Part shown: one piece after another, positions 34,613-41,783 of the stretch
How positions within the stretch are numbered: the stretch's first letter is position 1
How the letters are laid out: every line of letters starts with the position of its first letter
Assembly (NCBI GenBank): GCA_018402525.1
Contig: JAGYIR010000011.1
Span: forward strand, 620,001 to 684,000
DNA length: 64,000 bases
Direction: 5' to 3'
DNA from: Crocinitomicaceae bacterium
GTDB taxonomy: Bacteria > Bacteroidota > Bacteroidia > Flavobacteriales_D > Crocinitomicaceae
Made by a program: the position numbers and the translations under genes
The notes under the pieces: model-generated
Seen by the model: only the letters and a program-made list of their open reading frames with translations
What the model was told of the DNA's origin: nothing
Databases searched by the model: none

Positions 34613-35890
34613 ATGAATTTAACAGCAAAAGACACGAATACGAAATCAACCGAGGAAATTGTAACTGCTTTGGCTGACTTGACGCGCTACGTAAAAGAGA
34701 AATCACCTTTTTACCAACGAAAACTTTCTTCACTAACCGTAGGAAGTGACTTTTCCATTGAATCCTTCAAAAAATTGCCGTTTACGACCAAGGAAGATTT
34801 GGCTGCAAATGATTTGGATTTTTTATGCGTTCCACGAAATGAAATTGCTGAATACGTTACGACTTCTGGAACAACAGGAAGTCCAATTTCGTTGTATTTG
34901 ACCAAAAGTGATTTAACCCGTTTGGCAAAGAATGAGCACGATTCCTTGCTTTTAATGGGCAACACTTCAGACGATCTTTTTCAGCTCTTAACCACCATCG
35001 ACAAGCAATTTATGGCTGGTCTCGCCTACTTTTTGGGGGTTCAAGCCTTGGGAGCTGGAATGGTGCGCGTCGGTCCCGGTGTACCGCAATTGCAATGGAG
35101 CTCGATTCTCAAATACAAACCGACCAAACTCATTGCTGTTCCTTCTTTCATTGTTACGTTGATTGAATATGCAAAGGAAAACAACATAGATTTCAACAAT
35201 TCATCCGTCGAAGCGATTGTTTGTATTGGTGAACCGATTCGCAACGAAGATTTTTCAAACAACATTTTAGGAAAGCGCATCATTGAAAACTGGGACGTCC
35301 AATTGTTTTCCACCTACGCATCGACGGAGATGGGTGCTGCATTTTCTGAATGTACGGCGCAAAATGGATGTCACCTCAACGAAGATTTACTTTTCTTGGA
35401 GGTCATTAAGGAAGATGGCACCGAAGCTGCGCACGAAGAAACTGGAGAAATTGTTGTTTCCACGCTTGGAGTAACTGGTTCCCCTCTCTTGCGTTACCGC
35501 ACAGGCGATATTGCCAAAGTCTACCGCACAAAGTGTTCGTGCGGAAGGTCTACTCCACGTTTAGGTCCGATTTTAGGGAGAAAAAACCAAATGATCAAGT
35601 TTAAAGGAACGACCTTGTATCCAAAAGCCATATTCGACTTGCTAGATTTGTACCGAGAAGTCTCTTGTTACAAAGTTGTGGTGAGCAAAGATCAACTGAA
35701 CAATGACGAGATTACCATCTTGTTAGAAGATAAAATTGCCAATTCAGAGGTGTTTGCATCCATACTAGAAGAATGCCAAGCAAAACTGCGCGTCATTCCA
35801 AAATTTGACTTTCTAGAAATCAATGCCCTTCGTGCACAGGTGTACAAGAAGAACTTGAGAAAACCTGAGAAGATTCAGTTTTCGGAGTAG
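34613..35890 (+). CDS. phenylacetate-CoA-ligase-like adenylating enzyme
   Basis: A protein of about 425 residues in the PaaK/ANL adenylate-forming family, which makes acyl-AMP and then usually acyl-CoA or acyl-ACP. Seen: the P-loop EYVTTSGTTGSPISLYLT (about 80-97), the FSTYASTEMG core, RYRTGDIAKVY, four cysteine positions around KCSCGRSTPRLGP and the mini C-domain with FKGTTLYPKAI. The ATG at 34613 is used; in-frame GTG 34604 and TTG 34610 are alternatives. Forms an operon with the C45 gene. Substrate is probably an aryl or fatty acid (inference). Confidence 0.83.
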   Translation: MNLTAKDTNTKSTEEIVTALADLTRYVKEKSPFYQRKLSSLTVGSDFSIESFKKLPFTTKEDLAANDLDFLCVPRNEIAEYVTTSGTTGSPISLYLTKSDLTRLAKNEHDSLLLMGNTSDDLFQLLTTIDKQFMAGLAYFLGVQALGAGMVRVGPGVPQLQWSSILKYKPTKLIAVPSFIVTLIEYAKENNIDFNNSSVEAIVCIGEPIRNEDFSNNILGKRIIENWDVQLFSTYASTEMGAAFSECTAQNGCHLNEDLLFLEVIKEDGTEAAHEETGEIVVSTLGVTGSPLLRYRTGDIAKVYRTKCSCGRSTPRLGPILGRKNQMIKFKGTTLYPKAIFDLLDLYREVSCYKVVVSKDQLNNDEITILLEDKIANSEVFASILEECQAKLRVIPKFDFLEINALRAQVYKKNLRKPEKIQFSE

Positions 35891-35931
35891 ATTCCAACAT
35901 CCTATTATACAACCTAAATGCAGTTGTTTTC

Positions 35932-35960
35932 TGTGACATAAATGTGTCACATTGTTTTTT
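35932..35960 (+). terminator. palindrome and T-run after the ligase gene
   Basis: TGTGACA (35932-35938) pairs with TGTCACA (35945-35951), followed by TTG and seven T. It could end the C45/ligase transcript. The same bases also fit a TGTGA-N-TCACA site of the Crp/FNR type, so the role is ambiguous. Confidence 0.5.
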
Positions 35961-35976
35961 TATATTTAGAAATTGA

Positions 35977-36052
35977 CTAACAATAAAACTGTACAAAGCC
36001 GACATGCGCTTGTCGCATATGTAAAGTTTTATGGTACTTATAAACAGGTTAG
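35977..36052. repeat. 76-nt hairpin flanked by CTAAC/GTTAG (attC-like)
   Basis: CTAAC (35977-35981) and GTTAG (36048-36052) close an imperfect fold. It has inner complementary blocks ATAAAAC (35983-35989)/GTTTTAT (36026-36032), or alternatively GTAC/GTAC (35991-35994, 36034-36037), and a tip ATGCG/CGCAT (36004-36008, 36014-36018). It is followed by TGGCAAT. It resembles a cassette recombination site in outline but does not fit GTTRRRY exactly. Confidence 0.4.
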
Positions 36053-36146
36053 TGGCAATCGCCCGAACCCAACCATTATATAAATGAGCTTTAAATATTT
36101 CCTTTTTAGGAAACTTTACTCTATCTTAGCATTATACTGGTATTGA

Positions 36147-36478
36147 ATGAAGAAAAATTTTGATGTCGAGCTTTTGGAAGAAGCGTAAGCATTTTTAGAA
36201 AATCTTGGAGAAAAGGAACGCAACAAGATTTTTTACAATATCCGAAAGGCACAATATATTAATGACAATGAACTCTTTAAGAAATTGAATGATAACATAT
36301 GGGATTTTAGGACGTTGTATAATTCTAAAGCTTATAGACTTTTCGCTTTTTGGGATAAGTCAAAAAAGAATAACACCGTAGTCATTTCTACACATCTACA
36401 CATGGAATTCTGAAGAAGACACAGAAAACACCAACCAAGGAAATTGAGAAAGCGGAAAATATCAGAATAGAATATTAA
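36147..36478 (+). pseudogene. broken HigB/RelE-type toxin gene (phage Gp49-like)
   Basis: Reads as a HigB-like mRNA interferase of the phage-derived Gp49 family: MKKNFDVELLEEA, then FLENLGEKERNKIFYNIRKAQ, DNIWDFRTLYNSKAYRLFAFWD, NNTVVISTHGILKKTQKTPT and EIEKAENIRIEY. Two lesions break it. Codon 14 is TAA (36186-36188). A perfect 8-bp tandem duplication TCTACACA (36387-36394, 36395-36402) shifts the frame just before HGILKK. Removing one copy restores the family C-terminus up to the stop at 36476. The intact antitoxin gene follows. The toxin is therefore inactive unless one of the lesions is an assembly error; both would have to be. Confidence 0.85.
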
Positions 36479-36491
36479 AAAAATAAAGGTG

Positions 36492-36818
36492 ATGAAAAAG
36501 GGAAATAAAATGAAAACGGTAAGTCTTGACCATTTGATCGACAAACATGTCGGTAAGATTGGAACGCCTGAACGGGACGCTTTCGAATATGAATTAAGCA
36601 TTGACTTGATTGGGCATGCGATTAAACAAGCCCGAAAAGAACGCAACTTGACTCAAGAAGAATTGGGTAAGTTGGTTGGTGTTCAAAAAGCGCAGATCTC
36701 TAAAATTGAGAACAGTATTAAAAATGCTCGACTTGATACGATTATGAAAATATTTAAGGCTTTGGGTGCAACGGTAAATTTCAATGTAGAACTTGATCAT
36801 AAAAATTTAGCGTATTAA
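36492..36818 (+). CDS. HigA-type XRE antitoxin
   Basis: A 108-residue antitoxin. The N-terminal part (SLDHLIDKHVGKIGTPERDAFE) is the toxin-binding arm typical of Bacteroidota HigA partners of Gp49-type toxins. The Cro/CI HTH occupies about 40-95 (IKQARKERNLTQEELGKLVGVQKAQISKIEN). ATG 36492 is used; ATG 36510 with AAGGG seven bases upstream, or GTG 36489, are alternatives. It lies 13 bases after the toxin pseudogene. With the toxin broken it may persist as a plain repressor. Confidence 0.85.
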   Translation: MKKGNKMKTVSLDHLIDKHVGKIGTPERDAFEYELSIDLIGHAIKQARKERNLTQEELGKLVGVQKAQISKIENSIKNARLDTIMKIFKALGATVNFNVELDHKNLAY

Positions 36819-36859
36819 GTTGGGCAGACAGGGAAATAAAAATTTTATGGGAGAAAATA

Positions 36860-36925
36860 ATCTAACTTCGAATTTGAGTTTTGTTTAAAAAGTTCGGCAC
36901 ACCGCCAAGCCTGAAAACGTTAAGC
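36860..36925. repeat. possible second cassette-boundary site
   Basis: ATCTAAC (36860-36866) fits RYYYAAC and GTTAAGC (36919-36925) fits GTTRRRY, 66 nt end to end, between HigA and the methyltransferase. Internal pairing is poor, so this is weak. Confidence 0.25.
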
Positions 36926-36970
36926 CTCAATCTAAAACGCGTCACCGAAACATAAAAACACCACAAAAAA

Positions 36971-37600
36971 ATGGAAAATTTTGACCGCAAAAAACATTGG
37001 GAAAATATCTACCAGACAAAAGAGCTGAAAGACGTTAGTTGGTTTCAACCGACACCTGAAACTTCTTTGGACTTCTTCAAGCAATTCAATGTGCCGACAA
37101 CTGCAAAAGTCATTGACATTGGTGGTGGCGACAGTTTTTTGGTAGACCATTTACTCGATTTGGGATATCAAGACATTTCAGTTCTCGACATTTCAGCGGC
37201 TGCTATTGACAGAGCAAAACAACGACTTGGAGAAAAAGCAAAAAATGTGAAATGGATAGTTGCAGATGCCGCAACTTTTAAACCGACTGAAAAATATGAC
37301 TTTTGGCACGACCGAGCCGCATTCCACTTTTTGACCGACGAGCAAGAAATTTCAAACTATTTGCAAACGGCACAAGCAAATATTAACCAGTCAGGTATTT
37401 TGGTTATCGGGACTTTTTCAGAACAAGGACCAAAAAAATGCAGCGGAATTGAAATCAAACAATATTCGGAAACGACAATGACCGACCAACTGAAAAATTT
37501 ATTTGAGAAAATCAAGTGTGTAACCGTTGACCATAAAACACCTTTTGACACCATTCAGAATTTTGTTTTCTGCAGTTTTAGAAAGTTACAAGCGAATTGA
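36971..37600 (+). CDS. class I SAM-dependent methyltransferase
   Basis: A 209-residue cytosolic methyltransferase. The SAM-binding motif I is KVIDIGGGDSFLVDHLL (about 46-62), the acidic loop ends ISVLDISAAA, and the post-I region is VKWIVADAATF. The N-terminus (FDRKKHWENIYQTKELKDVSWFQPTPE) belongs to a methyltransferase group that I associate with scattered, transferable single genes in Bacteroidota. Substrate unknown (small-molecule type, related to thiopurine/tellurite methylases). It has no operon partner and lies in the accessory patch with the toxin remnant. Confidence 0.83.
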   Translation: MENFDRKKHWENIYQTKELKDVSWFQPTPETSLDFFKQFNVPTTAKVIDIGGGDSFLVDHLLDLGYQDISVLDISAAAIDRAKQRLGEKAKNVKWIVADAATFKPTEKYDFWHDRAAFHFLTDEQEISNYLQTAQANINQSGILVIGTFSEQGPKKCSGIEIKQYSETTMTDQLKNLFEKIKCVTVDHKTPFDTIQNFVFCSFRKLQAN

Positions 37601-37648
37601 TATGACGCAAAAAAAATAGCAAGGCGAAAGGCACACAGGAGTTTCAAT

Positions 37649-37871
37649 AAAAAAACCCATGTGGTTGGTTAACTGAGACTTCAGATAACACGCTTAGGAT
37701 TGCTGAAATGATCTGTGATTCGCTGTTTGATTGCTCTCTCTATCCGAAGATAGTGCGACCTGACATCCTACTTCTGAGTCTCTCCTTAAGATAATTTTTT
37801 AAGCCTCAAATTGTCCACATGGGTCCTTCTTGCGAAGTTGACTATACGCCAATCTATGTTGGGATGAGTCA
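37649..37871 (-). ncRNA. candidate structured RNA (6S-like rod), minus strand
   Basis: No reading frame, but a dense fold is seen on the minus strand. A 10-bp perfect closing stem joins ACCCATGTGG (37824-37815) to CCACATGGGT (37664-37655), directly followed by a T-run (plus A 37649-37655). Inside, GAGACTCAGA (37782-37773) pairs with TCTG-A-AGTCTC (37685-37675, one bulge), TAGGAT (37770-37765) with ATCCTA (37700-37695) and TCGC with GCGA. The tip is CTATC-TTCG-GATAG (37753-37740), a C(UUCG)G tetraloop hairpin. A 5' hairpin CTTC-GCAA-GAAG has a GNRA loop. A promoter lies at 37877-37907. The long rod with internal bulges resembles 6S RNA; that identity is inference. Confidence 0.65.
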
Positions 37872-37876
37872 TACAT

Positions 37877-37907
37877 CGAATATAGGCACTTTATTCCACT
37901 AAATCAA
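37877..37907 (-). promoter_or_regulatory. promoter of the candidate RNA
   Basis: Minus strand: TTG (37907-37905), 20 bases, then TATATTCG (37884-37877), one base from the TAnnTTTG consensus. It predicts a transcript start near 37871. FkbM has its own similar box TAAATTCG at 37929-37936 on the plus strand. Confidence 0.55.
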
Positions 37908-37959
37908 GTAATATTTCAACAAAAATTGTAAATTCGCCTCCCTTAGAAGTTAACTATCT

Positions 37960-38742
37960 ATGATCGTTTTTATTAAGAAAATTCTATTCAAGATCTTATC
38001 GCAAAAAGCCTATTTAAAAACGCTACACAGAAGTTTTTATCTGCTTTACTCGCTGGGTTTTCTTAAGAACGATGCACGCTTCAAGTACCATTATTTGGTG
38101 AAGGATTTGATTAAACCAAGTGATACCGTTGTTGATATTGGCGCAAACCTCGGTTATTTCTCCAAGACCTTTTCGCGTTTAGCATCGCAAGGAAAACTGA
38201 TTAGCATAGAACCAGTCAAGCCGTTTTACGATATTTTGGTGTACTTTCTAGGATCAAAAAAGAACGTAACGATTTACAATTATGCGTTGGGAAATGAGGA
38301 AGGCACTATCACAATGGTACTTCCAGAGTCGAATGGTATGATTCGAACAGGTTTACCGCACATTGCTTCGTCGGAAGAAGAAAAAAAGGCACATAAAACG
38401 CACGAAGTCCAACTAGTGAAGGGAAGCGAATTATTGTCGGAACTAGCTAAAATTGATTACATCAAATGTGACATTGAAGGATATGAAGTCGTTGTGTTCA
38501 ATGAACTTCGACCCATCATTCAAAAACACGCACCAACTGTTCAAATTGAAATAGGTCCCGAAAACGAAGCTGAAATGATTGCATACTTTAAAGACTTAGA
38601 CTACATTCAATACGGTGTGGCGAATTTTAAAGTCGTGCGAGAAGTCAACGATACGCAACAAGAGCAAGGTGATTTCCTTTTCGTGCACGCATCCAAATCA
38701 GATGCATTTGAGCATGAGATGAAATCTAAAAATCGTTTCTAG
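37960..38742 (+). CDS. FkbM-family methyltransferase
   Basis: A 260-residue SAM methyltransferase. Motif I is TVVDIGANLGYFSKTFSRLA (about 56-75), followed by LISIEPVKP, NYALGNEEG and the family signature IDYIKCDIEGYEVVVFNEL. FkbM enzymes O-methylate sugars or polyketides, but the family is broad and the substrate is unknown. No glycan cluster is adjacent. ATG at 37960. The stop overlaps the convergent mscS-type gene by 4 bp. Confidence 0.9.
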   Translation: MIVFIKKILFKILSQKAYLKTLHRSFYLLYSLGFLKNDARFKYHYLVKDLIKPSDTVVDIGANLGYFSKTFSRLASQGKLISIEPVKPFYDILVYFLGSKKNVTIYNYALGNEEGTITMVLPESNGMIRTGLPHIASSEEEKKAHKTHEVQLVKGSELLSELAKIDYIKCDIEGYEVVVFNELRPIIQKHAPTVQIEIGPENEAEMIAYFKDLDYIQYGVANFKVVREVNDTQQEQGDFLFVHASKSDAFEHEMKSKNRF

Positions 38743-39608
38743 TCCTTTTTTTTCTGCGCTTGAAACATTTCCATGTTCTCTAGTCCCTTGATGTGAACAT
38801 CGCGCTGTGGGAATGGAATATTTAATCCCTTTTCATTCAATTTTTTGTATACCGCTCTTCGCAAGTCTGATTTTAAGGTGTTAATGACAAACGTTTCCTT
38901 CGACCAAAACACCAATTCAAAATCCAAGGATGAATCACCAAAATTGGAAAATCGAACAAAACTTCCAGGGTCCTTCAAAACTTTAGGATTTTCGTCCAGC
39001 ACTTCTTGCAGGTAAACAATCACCGCTTCAACATCTGAACCATAGGCAACACCAATATCAACTGTGAATCTCACTCGCTCATCATCGTGCGACCAGTTCA
39101 CAATCTTCTCGACGATAAACCTAGAATTTGGGATAATGATCTTCACCCCTTCTCGCGTTAAAATTTCAGAAGAGCGTAGGTTGATGTCCACTACTCGACC
39201 TATTTCATTGTCTGCTTCAATGATATCACCTACTTTCATCGTTCCTTCAAAGAGCAAAAACAATCCTGAAACCAGATCCTTGAAAATATTCTGAACACCG
39301 AGTCCTAATCCAACCAAAAGTGCTGTAGAACCGACCAAAAGGACGCTCATATTGACACCAAGTGATTCCAATACAATCACTATGCTGACCACCCAGATAA
39401 AATACTTAGACAAAAGATAAATAGACATCCTACGCTTCGCATCAATTCGATCCATGATGAAGCGCGGTTTCATGATCATTCTTTTAAGCAATGCCAAAAA
39501 GAAAACTGTTGCCACTAATACTATCGCCGCAACAATTAAATTTCCCATCAGTAATTTAAAATCACCTACTTGAATTATTTCATAATTTAAAAACTCATCC
39601 CATTTCAT
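38739..39608 (-). CDS. MscS-type mechanosensitive channel
   Basis: A 289-residue inner-membrane channel with three N-terminal helices (about 20-110). The pore-lining TM3 and beta domain have the signature LVGLGLGVQNIFKDLVSGLFLLFEGTMKVGDIIE. The cytosolic cage follows (about 140-280, ending FPQRDVHIKG). It should open on hypo-osmotic shock. Size and layout match E. coli MscS (286 residues). Single gene. Confidence 0.93.
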   Translation of the reverse strand: MKWDEFLNYEIIQVGDFKLLMGNLIVAAIVLVATVFFLALLKRMIMKPRFIMDRIDAKRRMSIYLLSKYFIWVVSIVIVLESLGVNMSVLLVGSTALLVGLGLGVQNIFKDLVSGLFLLFEGTMKVGDIIEADNEIGRVVDINLRSSEILTREGVKIIIPNSRFIVEKIVNWSHDDERVRFTVDIGVAYGSDVEAVIVYLQEVLDENPKVLKDPGSFVRFSNFGDSSLDFELVFWSKETFVINTLKSDLRRAVYKKLNEKGLNIPFPQRDVHIKGLENMEMFQAQKKKD

Positions 39609-39709
39609 AGCGTAAATATGTCAATAATTCTGCTTACAAACCAAAAATGGCTCATAATTCAATGTTTAAATCTATTTTCACTATATTCGTCGCTGAATAA
39701 AATTTAAGC

Positions 39710-40273
39710 ATGGCAACAACAGCAGATATTAAAAATGGATTGTGCATCAATCACAATGGAAAACTAGCTCAAATTATCGAGTTTCAGCACGTAAAACCAG
39801 GAAAAGGCCCTGCGTTTGTGCGAACAAAAATGCGTCAAATTGAATCTGGGAAAGTATTGGATTTCACATTTTCTGCGGGACATAAAATTGAAGTAGTTCG
39901 TATTGAAAACCGTGAATATCAGTATTTGTATCAAGAAGGCGATTCTTTTATCTTCATGAACAATGAAACATTTGAGCAAGTAGCTATTCCAGCTTCCATG
40001 GTTGATAAACCTGACTTTTTAATGGAAGGGATGATTTGCAACATCTTGTTTCATGCTGAAGAAGAAATGCCGTTGGTTCTAGAATTGCCTATGCATATTA
40101 TTTCTGAAGTAACATATACAGAACCAGGAATTAAGGGAGATACGGCCACAAACTCCATGAAACCAGCTACAATTGCTACAGGTGCCGAAGTGCGTGTTCC
40201 GTTGTTTATTGGAATTGGAGAAGTTATTAAAATCGATACTCGAACTGGCGTTTACGTAGAGCGCGTTAAGTAA
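39710..40273 (+). CDS. efp: translation elongation factor P
   Basis: A 187-residue tRNA-shaped factor that relieves ribosome stalling at polyproline. It has three domains: KOW-like (1-65) with the conserved tip lysine Lys32 in KPGKGPAFVR, then two OB domains, the last ending with the signature region GAEVRVPLFIGIGEVIKIDTRTGVYVERV. Full length. A TATATTCG -7 element lies at 39682-39689. A terminator follows. No modification enzyme genes (epmA/B) are in the window. Confidence 0.97.
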   Translation: MATTADIKNGLCINHNGKLAQIIEFQHVKPGKGPAFVRTKMRQIESGKVLDFTFSAGHKIEVVRIENREYQYLYQEGDSFIFMNNETFEQVAIPASMVDKPDFLMEGMICNILFHAEEEMPLVLELPMHIISEVTYTEPGIKGDTATNSMKPATIATGAEVRVPLFIGIGEVIKIDTRTGVYVERVK

Positions 40274-40304
40274 CTCGTTTTTCACATAATTTAATTAAAA
40301 AAGG

Positions 40305-40328
40305 ATCCGCCTGAGGCGGATTTTTTTT
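40305..40328 (+). terminator. terminator after efp
   Basis: Perfect 7-bp stem ATCCGCC (40305-40311)/GGCGGAT (40315-40321), TGA loop, eight T. Confidence 0.93.
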
Positions 40329-40349
40329 GTTTAATCTTATCTTTAGTGT

Positions 40350-40793
40350 ATGAATGAAGAATTTGAAAATCCAATTGATCCTGATAAAATTACGGAGCAT
40401 CCAAACACATTGGAATATCCGCATCATGCAGGAAGTGCGCTGGTAAAACCAGAAGATAAAGGGAAGATTAAAGGTCGAGCGTTGGCTGCTATGGAGCACC
40501 AAACGGACATGCAATTGGATCAAATTTACGAGCAAATGCAATTGTTGGCAGCTCAAGCGAAAAAACTGAACTTACGCAAAGACGTTTCAGAACTAATTTA
40601 CCAGGCTGAAATGCGCTTTGAACCACTCATTAATCACATCTATCACTTGTACAGAAAAGAAGATGGAAATTACCTCCTCTCGCTTATTGCACCCGATCAA
40701 TGGGGAAGATCAAAGCGTTCGTTTGAATTTTTAGCAACCGTGCGACTTCTGGCAGATCATACGTGGGATGTGTTGGAAGGGAAGGTTGATTAG
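40350..40793 (+). CDS. DUF2452 family protein
   Basis: A 147-residue cytosolic protein with the DUF2452 hallmarks: NPIDPDKITEHPNTLEYPHHAGSA near the N-terminus, a central helix MEHQTDMQLDQIYEQMQLLAAQAK and the end segment YLLSLIAPDQWG. Function unknown; the family is frequent in Bacteroidota. It follows efp after a terminator but seems to have no other partner. Confidence 0.85.
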   Translation: MNEEFENPIDPDKITEHPNTLEYPHHAGSALVKPEDKGKIKGRALAAMEHQTDMQLDQIYEQMQLLAAQAKKLNLRKDVSELIYQAEMRFEPLINHIYHLYRKEDGNYLLSLIAPDQWGRSKRSFEFLATVRLLADHTWDVLEGKVD

Positions 40794-40804
40794 AATTTCT
40801 TAAT

Positions 40805-40973
40805 GTCCTCCCCCTGCGCCACCTCCGAAGGGGAAGCCTTAATTTCAATTCGTAAAATAAATAATCGGTTTTTAAGTTTATTTGCTAGAAAGTTCTAAAA
40901 AGAACAGTTTCGATTCCGTTTCCCCCTTTTGAGGAGAAGAAGCCAGAGCTTCTGATAGTAAAAAGGGGAGGAC
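40805..40973. repeat. long inverted-repeat element between DUF2452 and yaaA
   Basis: Outer arms GTCCTCCCC (40805-40813) and GGGGAGGAC (40965-40973) are perfect complements. Inside are AAGGGGAA (40829-40835 region) against TTTCCCCC (40919-40926 region) and a local hairpin AGAAGC-CAGA-GCTTCT (40938-40953). No reading frame. It looks like a small non-coding dispersed element. Confidence 0.55.
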
Positions 40974-41004
40974 GTGCTTAAACAATAGGAAGCCTCAAGA
41001 CAAA

Positions 41005-41766
41005 TCACCTCACAAACACCCAATCGTTCTCAGTAGACTGATTGACGTCAAAACTGTATCCGTCTGTATCATATAACTTCAACTGCTCTGGATCGTTGAT
41101 ATTCTTCTTAACGATGTAATTTGCCATTGATCCACGTGCTTGCTTGGCAAAAACCATGATGACTTTATATTCACCGTTCTTGAACTCTTTAAACGTTGGT
41201 GTAATCACTCTTCCTTTGAGCGTTTTCTTGTCGACGGCCTTAAAATATTCAGTGGAAGCCAAATTGATTGTAATTCCTGTTTCGTTTTCTGAATTCAACT
41301 GTTCCGCAATCTTCTTTCCCCAAAACTGATACAAGTTCTTCTTAGCGGGAGTAACTGCCCATTTCGTTCCCATTTCAAGTCGGTACGGGTAAATGACGTC
41401 TAAGGGTTTTAAAACACCATAAACGCCAGAGAGAATACGCACTTTATCTTGTGCAATTGCGAGTTCTTTTGCTGAAAATGACGTTGCATCCAATCCTCGG
41501 TAGACTTCTCCGTTGAAAACCGCAGCGACATGTCCATTGTTGGAATTCATTTCAGCACTCGTTTTCCAGTCTTGGTAACGTTGATGGTTCAGTTCTGCCA
41601 GGTCATCCGACAAGTCCATCATCTTCCCAATTTTCTTCGACGATAATTTCTTCAATTTCCCAATCAGTGTTTCTGCTTCAGTCATAAAAACGGGCACTGA
41701 AACTTCCTTCGTTTGAAGGGTTTTTGTCATGTCAATGGCTTTTGCTGGAGAGAGAAGAACTTTCAT
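41005..41766 (-). CDS. yaaA: YaaA-family peroxide stress protein (DUF328)
   Basis: A 253-residue cytosolic protein. The N-terminal MKVLLSPAKAIDM, the ADLNHQRYQDW segment, PAVFNGEVYRGLDA-like stretch (AAVFNGEVYRGLDATSF) and KPLDVIYPYRLEMGTKW all match YaaA, which lowers free iron and protects DNA during H2O2 stress in E. coli. The ATG at 41766 is preferred; a TTG nine bases upstream is in frame but not conserved. It lies 17 bases after the DASS transporter gene, so cotranscription is likely. Confidence 0.93.
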   Translation of the reverse strand: MKVLLSPAKAIDMTKTLQTKEVSVPVFMTEAETLIGKLKKLSSKKIGKMMDLSDDLAELNHQRYQDWKTSAEMNSNNGHVAAVFNGEVYRGLDATSFSAKELAIAQDKVRILSGVYGVLKPLDVIYPYRLEMGTKWAVTPAKKNLYQFWGKKIAEQLNSENETGITINLASTEYFKAVDKKTLKGRVITPTFKEFKNGEYKVIMVFAKQARGSMANYIVKKNINDPEQLKLYDTDGYSFDVNQSTENDWVFVR

Positions 41767-41783
41767 GGAGAACAATTTAATCG

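Noticed and set aside
37649-37871. tmRNA, RNase P RNA or SRP RNA identity for the structured RNA
   Set aside because: No tmRNA acceptor ends or tag frame, no GAGGAAAGTC-type RNase P core, and no SRP GGAAGG/GGAGCA-type loop was found.
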